From Betaproteobacteria bacterium (GTDB lineage Bacteria; Pseudomonadota; Gammaproteobacteria; Burkholderiales; SG8-41), in contig JAOTVX010000075.1 in assembly GCA_029863175.1 (NCBI GenBank), positions 1 to 5,279 on the forward strand: a DNA stretch of 5,279 nt, read 5' to 3'. The notes under the pieces are model-generated. The model did not search any database and was not told the DNA's origin. It saw only the letters and a program-made list of their open reading frames with translations. How positions within the stretch are numbered: position 1 is the stretch's first letter; the number at the start of each line of letters is the position of its first letter. Position numbers and translations under genes: made by a program. Positions 1 to 5,279 of this stretch are shown in pieces.

Positions 1-782
1 AACCGGATGCCTTAATTGGGCGCGTCCGGGATTGTGAGGGGCGAGGGCGGCGACGTCCTCGCCTACTCGGAGGGTACACCCGGACTCAAGGTGCGCTGGC
101 CAATCTCCAGCACCAGGTGGGCCGCGGGACGGTTGCCAACGTCCTCAGCCGCAATGGCATTGAACCGGCGCCGGAGCGCGGAAAGCACACCCGGTGGTCG
201 ACGTTTCTGAAGGCGCATTGGAAGGTATTTGCCGCCAGTGACTTCTTCAGTATCGAAGTCTGGACGGGCAGGGGACTGGTAACCCACTACGTGCTGTTTG
301 TGATCAGCCTGGCCGATCGGATCGTTCACATCGCAGGGATCACGACGCAACCGGACGAAGCGTGGATGCTTCAGGTCGCGCGCAACTTGACGGACGAGGA
401 GGGCGGGGCGCATGCGGGGAAGCGCTACCTGATCATCGATCGAGACACGAAGTACACGGCGCGATTTCGCGAACGGGTGGAGAAGTGCGCGACGGAGGTG
501 ATCCGGCTGCCGCCGCTGTCGCCAGATTTGAATGCCTACGCGGAGCGCTTCGTACGCTCGATCAAGGAGGAATGCCTGGGGAAGATGATTTTCATTGGGC
601 AGGCGTCGTTGCGTCGAGCGATCTCGGAATACGTTATGCATTACCACACGGAGCGTAATCACCAAGGGCTGGAGAATCGGTTGATCCGGCCCGAACTGGG
701 GCGTGCCGCGAATGACGGCATTGTTCATCGGCGTCCACGTCTCGGCGGAATGCTCAACTACTACCACCGCGCGGCGGCGTGA
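1..782 (+). pseudogene. Integrase-type (DDE, rve-fold) IS transposase, 5'-truncated and probably decayed
   Basis: This encodes the C-terminal part of a DNA-cutting and strand-transferring transposase of the IS3/IS481-like integrase superfamily. Numbering from the GTG at 117, the catalytic triad reads D42 (in ASDFF), D108 (in LIIDRD) and E143 (in NAYAERF), with 34 residues between the last two. The following SIKEECL, YHTERNHQGL and the terminal RLGGMLNYYH are typical of the family, so the C-terminus is complete. The GTG at 117 is not a real start, because conserved sequence (GYTRTQGALANL) continues in frame upstream to about position 72. Further upstream this frame stays open but turns into Arg-rich sequence unlike the family. 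The expected RMATENPTW-like segment fits better in the frame starting at position 2 (RAATSSPTR, about 44-70). That would require a one-base shift near 70-75, and this frame also has a TGA at 35-37. The fold and family are solid. The pseudogene call is inferred from remembered relatives, and the start lies outside the window. Confidence 0.8.
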
Positions 783-970
783 GGGCTTCGATCGAGTTCT
801 TGAACATTACGGGATCGTGGGCCCGAATCCTGCCGGGCGCGCCATCTTTCAAAGACTTGGATCAAAACCAGGTGCTTTTCCTTGCTGCGGGACTCCGCGC
901 GACCTCTTGTCCGCAAGCATTGAGTCAGCCGTCGGCCACCGGCAGCATACAACTGGTGATTCTAAATCGA
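783..970. other. Gene-free spacer after the left transposase
   Basis: These 188 bases lie between the transposase stop and the palindrome next to the transporter operon. Short open frames exist on both strands, but none has a convincing ribosome binding site or resembles a family I know. The right terminal inverted repeat of the left insertion sequence should lie here. Its other end is outside the window, so it cannot be located. Confidence 0.5.
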
Positions 971-1025
971 GGTGACGGGCGGATGGGTTGAGGCACGAAA
1001 CCCATCGTCAACCGCAGCGGTCACC
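971..1025. repeat. Compound palindrome at the 3' end of the ABC operon (candidate dispersed repeat or terminator)
   Basis: A perfect 8-bp inverted repeat, gatgggtt (982-989) and aacccatc (999-1006), encloses a 9-base loop. An outer pair, ggtgac (971-976) and gtcacc (1020-1025), closes the whole element, and gcg/cgc (979-981 with 1013-1015) can pair between them. A second small palindrome, accgc-a-gcggt, occupies 1011-1021. The element starts two bases after the TGA of the downstream transporter gene, so it would form in the 3' end of the operon mRNA. No clear T-tract follows on the minus strand (only a short ATTT), so it is not a textbook intrinsic terminator. Arms like these resemble intergenic repeats I recall from betaproteobacterial genomes. 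The structure is directly visible, while the function is inferred. Confidence 0.6.
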
Positions 1026-1027
1026 AA

Positions 1028-2968
1028 TCAGGTCTGTAGTTCCGCGGCGTCGCGTCCGAGCGCCACCGGCATGTCGTCGAAAGAAGCGACGTTCATGGCG
1101 TGCAGGCGGTGATACAACCCTTCGCGTGTCAGCAACTCCGTGTGTGTGCCCTGTTCGACGATGCGGCCATCCTGCAGCACGATAATGCGGTCGGCGTGGC
1201 GTACTGTCGCCAGACGGTGGGCGATGATAAGGCCGGTGCGACCAACAAGCGTATGCTCCAGGGCTGACTGAATTTCGCGCTCGGTGAAGCTGTCGACATT
1301 GGCGGTGGCCTCGTCCAGCACCAGGATGCCGGTATTGGCGACGATGGCGCGCGCGAATGAGAGCAACTGCCGCTGGCCGATCGAGAGATTAACGCCGCGT
1401 TGGCCGAGCACGGTGTCGTAATTCTGCGGCAGACGCGCGATGAATTCGTGCGCGCCCACCGCGCGCGCTGCGCGTTCCACGTCCTCGCGCCCCGCTTCCT
1501 GCGTGCGATAGCGGATGTTTTCGTAAACGCTGCCGGTAAAGAGAAAGGGCTCTTGCAGCACCATGGCAATGCGGCGGCCCAGCGAGTCCTGCGTTACGTC
1601 GCGCACGTCCATACCGCCGATCAGAACCTGCCCTTCCCAAACGTCATAAAAACGGTGCAGCAGCGCCATCGTGGAAGTCTTGCCCGAGCCGGTCGGGCCT
1701 ACCAGGGCGACGGTTTCACCGGGCGCAACGCGGAAGCTCACATTTTTTAATACGGGTAGACCGGGTACGTAGCCGAAGGTGACGTTACGAAACTCGATTG
1801 TGCCGTCGATGGGATGCTCGATGCGCTCCAGATCTACGGCGCCGCTTTTGTCCTCGACCCCGACGGGTACGTCCAGCACTTCGAAGATGCGTTGTCCCGA
1901 GGCCATCGCCTGCTGCATTACGCTGTACTGCATGGTGAGCGAGCGGATCGGATCGAAAAAGCGCTGCACGTAGAACAGAAAAGCCACGACGACGCCGACT
2001 TCCATGGAGCCATTCAGCACCCGGTTGCCGCCAACGACGATAACGATCGCCATGGCGGCGCCGGTGAGCGTGTCAACGGTAGGGACCATCACCTGTGCCA
2101 GGCGCGTCGCCCGCACGTGGGAGCGATAGTTGTCCGCCGCTTTTTCGCGGAAAGCCGCGAAGTTGAATCCTTCGCGTGACATTTCCTGGACCGTGCGCAC
2201 GCCGTTGATGTTTTCCGCCAGTGCGCTATTGACGATAGAGGACGTTTCGCGCGCGCGGATGAACGCGCGCTTTGCCGCCGGCAGCCAGATGGCGCGCACC
2301 AGGACCAGTATCGGCACCACCGAGAGCGTGAGCAGCCCAAGCTGGACGTCGAGCGCAATCAGCACGATGACAATGCCCACCAGCAGCGCCAGATCGCCAA
2401 GGGCAAAGATCGAGGACTCGAGAAATTCCTGCAACGCGCCGACGTCGCCCTGAAGCCGCGACATCAACTGCCCAACCTGCGTGCGGTCCATGAACGACAG
2501 GGAAACCCTTTGCAGATGTGCGTACATGGCGCGTCGCAAATCGAGCAGCACGCGCTCGGCGGTGATGGCCACCCAAACCTGTTGATAGTAGTTGGAAATG
2601 TAATTCACCAGCACGACCGCGAAAAAGCCTGCCATGGCGATTGCGAGCAGTTGTTTGCCGCCTTCGTGCGCGGCTGCGGGCAGGCTGGCCGCAGCGCCCG
2701 CCGGGAGCGCCTTGTCGATGATAAAGCGGATGACGAGCGGTACTGCAATTTGCGTAAGAGTGAACGCCAGCACCGCGACGATGGCGTAGAACAACGACCT
2801 GCGGTAAGGGTGCAGAAACGCGATAAAACGCCGCAGCACGTGGCGGTCAATCGCCGCGCCGAAGATTTCTTCGCCGCCGCGACGCAACGATTTATCTTTC
2901 CCGCGCGGTGCCGGCGCGGAGTTGCCCGCCGGCGGAGGTGCGACTGGAGAAGGCGCGGAATCAGGCAT
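1028..2968 (-). CDS. ABC half-exporter, MdlB/SmdB-like subunit with the catalytic Walker B glutamate
   Basis: This 646-residue inner-membrane protein fuses an exporter membrane domain (six predicted helices, roughly 59-83, 106-128, 185-205, 207-227, 294-313, 322-338) to a C-terminal ATPase. Visible motifs are A-loop Tyr400, Walker A GPTGSGKT (424-431), Q-loop Gln472, signature LSIGQ (528-532), Walker B ILVLDE (548-553) with catalytic Glu553, D-loop Asp559 and switch His584. The signature has Ile where the consensus has Gly, as in MdlB-type subunits (LSVGQ in E. coli MdlB, from memory). It hydrolyses ATP to drive export, most likely as a heterodimer with the gene just upstream. The first 45 or so residues form a Pro/Ala-rich hydrophilic extension, making it about 50 residues longer than E. 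coli MdlB. The ATG lies inside the 3' end of the upstream gene (8-base overlap) with no strong Shine-Dalgarno sequence, so translation is probably coupled. The substrate is unknown; drug, lipid or peptide export is possible. Confidence 0.96.
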   Translation of the reverse strand: MPDSAPSPVAPPPAGNSAPAPRGKDKSLRRGGEEIFGAAIDRHVLRRFIAFLHPYRRSLFYAIVAVLAFTLTQIAVPLVIRFIIDKALPAGAAASLPAAAHEGGKQLLAIAMAGFFAVVLVNYISNYYQQVWVAITAERVLLDLRRAMYAHLQRVSLSFMDRTQVGQLMSRLQGDVGALQEFLESSIFALGDLALLVGIVIVLIALDVQLGLLTLSVVPILVLVRAIWLPAAKRAFIRARETSSIVNSALAENINGVRTVQEMSREGFNFAAFREKAADNYRSHVRATRLAQVMVPTVDTLTGAAMAIVIVVGGNRVLNGSMEVGVVVAFLFYVQRFFDPIRSLTMQYSVMQQAMASGQRIFEVLDVPVGVEDKSGAVDLERIEHPIDGTIEFRNVTFGYVPGLPVLKNVSFRVAPGETVALVGPTGSGKTSTMALLHRFYDVWEGQVLIGGMDVRDVTQDSLGRRIAMVLQEPFLFTGSVYENIRYRTQEAGREDVERAARAVGAHEFIARLPQNYDTVLGQRGVNLSIGQRQLLSFARAIVANTGILVLDEATANVDSFTEREIQSALEHTLVGRTGLIIAHRLATVRHADRIIVLQDGRIVEQGTHTELLTREGLYHRLHAMNVASFDDMPVALGRDAAELQT

Positions 2969-4868
2969 CGGCGTTCTGCCGGGCCACGCCCATCTGCAAA
3001 TCGAACAGCCGGCGATAACGCCCGCCCTGCGCCAGGAGTTCCCCGTGCGAGCCGCGCTCGACTATCCGCCCGGCGTCGAGGAACAGGATTTCATCGGCAT
3101 GCATCAGCGAGGAGAGGCGGTGCGAAACGATGATCGTGGCGCGGCTGCGGTTGAGCGCCTTCAGCGCGTCGCGGATTCGCAACTCGGTGTCGGCGTCGAT
3201 GGCCGCTGTGGAATCGTCGAACACGATGACGCGCGGGGCAAGCAGCACGCTGCGCGCGATCGACAGGCGCTGGCGTTGCCCGCCGGAAAGCGACACTCCG
3301 CGCTCGCCCACCAGCGTATCGTAACCGTCCGGCAAGCCCGCGACATAATCGTGCAGTTGCGCAGTGTCGGCAGCGTCGACAACACGGTCGTCCTCGGCCG
3401 TCGGGTCGCCGTAAGCGACGTTTTCGCGCACTTCGGTCTTGAACAGGAAAGTGTCCTGCTGCACGACGCCGACCTGGGCGCGCAGCGAGTCGAGCGTCAC
3501 CTCGCGGATATCCTGCCCGTCGATGGTGATGCGCCCGCCGGTCACGTCATAAAAACGCGGGATGAGGTGGGCAATGGTCGATTTGCCGCTGCCCGGCGGG
3601 CCGACGATTCCCAGCGTCCGGCCGGCGCTGACGGTAAATGAAATGTCCGCGACCGCATGCTCGCCCGAGAATCCGCCGTAGGAAAACGACACGTTCTCGA
3701 AGGCAAGTTCCGCCATGTTTACCGCGAGATCGCGCGCGCCGGGCTGGTCGCGGATCGCCGGTTCGATGTCGAGAATCTCGAACATGCGTGCGCCCGATAC
3801 GGAGGCGCGGGCAAAACCGTTGATAACGAGGCCGACCTGCCGCACCGGCATCTGGAGCACCGTCATGAAAACCAGGAACTGCGTCAGCTCGCCGATAGTG
3901 ATCTGCCCGCCGATCACGCGCAGGCTGCCCAGCCACAGTACAAGGCCCATCGCGAGAAAGTAGGCGAAGGTCATCATGGAAGTGTTGAAGTAGCGCACCC
4001 TGACCGATTCGACGGCGGGCTCCAGCGTGCGGCGCTGCCAATCGTCGAATTTGTCAAGTTCGTGCTGCTGCGCCGAGAACGCCCTCACCACGCGGATTCC
4101 GGCGAGGTTTTCCTCCATGATGCGGGTCAGCACGCTCATGCGTTCCTGGAACTCGCGCCACAGCGCGCGCACCTTCAGGCGGAATACGGTGCCGCGCCAC
4201 ACCGCGAACGGCACGAAGCTCACGCACAGAAAACCGAGCAGCAGGTCTTGCCCCATATATAGGTAGGCGCCGAGCCCCACCAGCACCGCAAGCTGGAACA
4301 GGCGCATGATGCCGGTCTCGATGAAACGCCGCACGCCTTCGATGTCGAGCATGCCGCGCGTGATCAGATCTCCGGAGTGGATGCGGTCGTGATAGCTGAA
4401 CGACAGACGCTGCAGTTTTTCGAAAAAAGCGAGCCGCAGTTCGTAGCCAAAGCTCTGACCGATCGATTCGGCAAGGTAGTTATGCGCGAGGGTGAAAAGA
4501 CCCCGCACGACCGCTGTGCCAAGAACCAGAAGCGCCGATGTCATCAGTGCCGCTTGAGCAGCCTCGGACGCGCCCACGCCGTGCGCGCCGGCCAGCAGGC
4601 CCGTCGCATGGTCGACGGCCCGGCCAAGGAAGCGCGGAATGAGGAGCTGGAACACCCCCGCGCCTATTACCGCCAGCACCGCCGCGGGAAAGCGCACGCG
4701 GTAGCCGAGCGCCATGCGCAGCACGCGCCACAGCGCGTTCACGCCCCGCAGGTAATCGCCGTCCAGCGACGGTACTATGGTGTCCGTGCCGTGGATCGTG
4801 GATTTGACCGCAGGACCGGCAACGGGGCTTGTTGCCGCGACTTGAGATGAGGCTCGCGCTTTATTCAT
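2961..4868 (-). CDS. ABC half-exporter, MdlA/SmdA-like subunit with degenerate Walker B (Asp for Glu)
   Basis: This 635-residue protein is the first gene of the operon and the likely heterodimer partner of the next one. A membrane domain (helices about 59-80, 104-130, 185-204, 207-227, 294-317, 323-342) precedes the ATPase. Motifs are A-loop Tyr397, Walker A GPPGSGKS (423-430), Q-loop Gln471, perfect signature LSGGQ (527-531), Walker B VIVFDD (547-552), D-loop Asp558 and switch His583. Residue 552 is Asp (codon GAT, 3213-3215) where catalytic Glu is normal. The same DD occurs in E. coli MdlA and marks the non-catalytic half of heterodimeric exporters. The ATG at 4868 is the only usual start codon after the upstream in-frame TAA. 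No Shine-Dalgarno sequence sits at normal distance; the nearest purine run (GAGGAAAAAG) is about 20 bases upstream. The first 46 residues are a hydrophilic, poorly conserved extension. The family call is firm, but the substrate cannot be inferred. Confidence 0.96.
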   Translation of the reverse strand: MNKARASSQVAATSPVAGPAVKSTIHGTDTIVPSLDGDYLRGVNALWRVLRMALGYRVRFPAAVLAVIGAGVFQLLIPRFLGRAVDHATGLLAGAHGVGASEAAQAALMTSALLVLGTAVVRGLFTLAHNYLAESIGQSFGYELRLAFFEKLQRLSFSYHDRIHSGDLITRGMLDIEGVRRFIETGIMRLFQLAVLVGLGAYLYMGQDLLLGFLCVSFVPFAVWRGTVFRLKVRALWREFQERMSVLTRIMEENLAGIRVVRAFSAQQHELDKFDDWQRRTLEPAVESVRVRYFNTSMMTFAYFLAMGLVLWLGSLRVIGGQITIGELTQFLVFMTVLQMPVRQVGLVINGFARASVSGARMFEILDIEPAIRDQPGARDLAVNMAELAFENVSFSYGGFSGEHAVADISFTVSAGRTLGIVGPPGSGKSTIAHLIPRFYDVTGGRITIDGQDIREVTLDSLRAQVGVVQQDTFLFKTEVRENVAYGDPTAEDDRVVDAADTAQLHDYVAGLPDGYDTLVGERGVSLSGGQRQRLSIARSVLLAPRVIVFDDSTAAIDADTELRIRDALKALNRSRATIIVSHRLSSLMHADEILFLDAGRIVERGSHGELLAQGGRYRRLFDLQMGVARQNADA

Positions 4869-4881
4869 TGCGTAGAGAACG

Positions 4882-4910
4882 ATTTTAGCTTTTTCCTCGC
4901 CAGGTGTGTT
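4882..4910 (-). promoter_or_regulatory. Weak candidate sigma-70 promoter for the ABC operon
   Basis: On the minus strand TAAAAT (4882-4887) matches the -10 consensus at five of six bases. AACACA (4905-4910) lies 17 bases upstream and matches only the last three bases of TTGACA. The -10 ends 13 bases before the ATG at 4868, so a transcript starting here would have a leader of only a few bases. That would fit the lack of a normally spaced ribosome binding site. AT-rich hexamers arise easily by chance, so this is tentative. Confidence 0.25.
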
Positions 4911-4981
4911 GCTGCGCGGGCTGGATTGGGATGTAGTGAAAGGGGATAACTCAGACCACGATTACGGCGACGCACTGGTTG

Positions 4982-5026
4982 CTACCCGGAAGGGCGTCCA
5001 AGGGTCATGAGACGCAGGGATTTCAT
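4982..5026 (-). other. 14-codon reading frame with a strong ribosome binding site (leader peptide or gene remnant)
   Basis: The minus strand encodes MKSLRLMTLGRPSG followed by TAG. AAGGA (5033-5037) sits six bases before the ATG, the best Shine-Dalgarno spacing in the window. The start looks like the n-region and early h-region of a signal peptide (MKSLRLMTL) that stops abruptly. It lies 113 bases upstream of the first transporter gene in the same orientation. It could be the truncated 5' end of a secreted-protein gene, a leader peptide for the operon, or chance. I see no attenuator-like hairpin between it and the operon. Confidence 0.3.
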
Positions 5027-5064
5027 GGGGTGTCCTTCCCGAAAACTCGTAGACGTTGAAATCG

Positions 5065-5092
5065 TTGACTTTTCGCAGCGGTGAAGCGTAAT
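5065..5092 (+). promoter_or_regulatory. Candidate promoter for the right-hand transposase
   Basis: TTGACT (5065-5070) matches the -35 consensus at five of six bases. CGTAAT (5087-5092), 16 bases downstream, matches the -10 at four of six. It faces the transposase start at 5135 and would give a leader of roughly 35 bases. The left end of that insertion sequence is probably in this stretch too, but no terminal repeat can be confirmed because the other end lies outside the window. Confidence 0.3.
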
Positions 5093-5134
5093 GTCACCGT
5101 GCCGGTTTGGCGATATCAGCTCGAGCCTTCTCCC

Positions 5135-5279
5135 ATGTGGCCTGTGTTTCAGGCGCTGCTCGCAGTCATTTCTACCGTAGCCAGATCGCGACTGTCTCTG
5201 CAGTTGGAAGTTGTTGCACTTCGGCATCAACTGAGCGTTTACGGACGATCGGATAAACGCCTGAGAATTCGGCCGGGAG
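5135..5279 (+). CDS. N-terminus of a second integrase-type IS transposase, cut by the window edge
   Basis: The first 48 codons of a transposase begin with MWPVFQALLAVI and continue with the helical LQLEVVALRHQLSVY segment and then RLRIRPG, where the sequence ends mid-codon. This opening (a short hydrophobic N-terminus, LQLE-x-x-ALRHQL, then a basic stretch with RIRPG) is characteristic of IS3/IS481-like integrases with a C-terminal rve domain, so the DDE residues should lie beyond the window. GTG codons at 5081 and 5099 are in the same open frame, but the ATG at 5135 matches where relatives begin. Only a weak GAG lies at a suitable distance as a ribosome binding site. It points the same way as the left transposase piece. 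The two fragments cover different parts of the protein, so whether they are copies of one element cannot be tested here. Confidence 0.75.
   Translation, partial: MWPVFQALLAVISTVARSRLSLQLEVVALRHQLSVYGRSDKRLRIRPG

Noticed and set aside
63..767. Long minus-strand open frame (234 codons) opposite the left transposase
   Set aside because: It is antisense to a reading frame with clear DDE integrase motifs, and its own translation is Arg/Pro-rich with no recognisable domain. This is a common artefact in GC-rich DNA.
1642..3557. Shared short string cgtcataaaaacg in both transporter genes
   Set aside because: It encodes the conserved RFYDV segment after Walker A in both ATPase domains, so it reflects paralogy and is not a repeat element.
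2510..4850. Several plus-strand open frames of 150-240 codons opposite the two transporter genes
   Set aside because: They mirror the codon pattern of the real minus-strand genes, carry no domain signatures, and their translations are rich in His, Arg and Ala as expected of antisense shadows.
4876..5010. 45-codon open frame on the plus strand, ending at TGA 5008-5010
   Set aside because: It has no ATG and no ribosome binding site, and matches no family I know. A frame of this length is expected by chance.
971..5104. Possible terminal inverted repeats between ggtgacgggcgg (971-982) and gtcaccgtgccgg (5093-5104 region)
   Set aside because: Only six bases (ggtgac/gtcacc) pair without mismatch, and no target duplication is visible. 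The same ggtgac already pairs locally with 1020-1025.
4982..5230. 82-codon minus-strand frame reaching into the right-hand transposase
   Set aside because: Its upstream part is antisense to the transposase N-terminus, which has recognisable family sequence on the plus strand. Only the last 14 codons, with their own ribosome binding site, seemed worth recording.
1..5279. CRISPR array, tRNA, rRNA, riboswitch or defence system
   Set aside because: No regularly spaced repeats, tRNA-like cloverleaf or rRNA sequence was seen. All long coding sequence is explained by two transposase pieces and two ABC exporter subunits.

Overview
The window is a GC-rich stretch of bacterial DNA. It is most likely from a proteobacterium, tentatively a betaproteobacterium. 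That guess rests on base composition, MdlA/MdlB-type exporter genes and an intergenic palindrome with gatgggtt/aacccatc arms like dispersed repeats I recall from that group. No rRNA, tRNA or housekeeping marker is present, so the lineage is not proven.

Layout. (1) Positions 1-782, plus strand: the C-terminal two thirds of an integrase-type (DDE, rve fold) insertion-sequence transposase. Its catalytic domain looks intact but its 5' end looks broken. (2) 783-970: about 190 bases with no recognisable gene. (3) 971-1025: a compound palindrome two bases past the end of the transporter operon. (4) 1028-4868, minus strand: two genes overlapping by 8 bases, transcribed from high to low coordinates, each encoding a full-length ABC half-exporter (membrane domain followed by ATPase). 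(5) 4869-5134: upstream region with a weak candidate promoter, a 14-codon reading frame with a very good ribosome binding site, and a possible promoter facing the right-hand transposase. (6) 5135-5279, plus strand: the first 48 codons of a second integrase-type transposase, cut by the window edge.

How the genes work together. The two half-transporters almost certainly form one heterodimeric type IV ABC exporter of the MdlA-MdlB / TM287-TM288 / YheI-YheH kind. The upstream gene has Asp instead of the catalytic Glu after Walker B but a perfect LSGGQ. The downstream gene has the catalytic Glu but an altered signature, LSIGQ. Since ATP sites form between Walker A/B of one subunit and the signature of the other, both deviations fall in the same site. 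That leaves one consensus and one degenerate site. The substrate cannot be read from the sequence; family members export drugs, lipids or peptides.

The operon is bracketed by two transposase pieces in the same orientation, which suggests an accessory or rearranged location. I see no wholly new system. The points most worth a second look are the asymmetric ATP sites, the palindrome, the 14-codon frame upstream of the operon, and the decayed element on the left.
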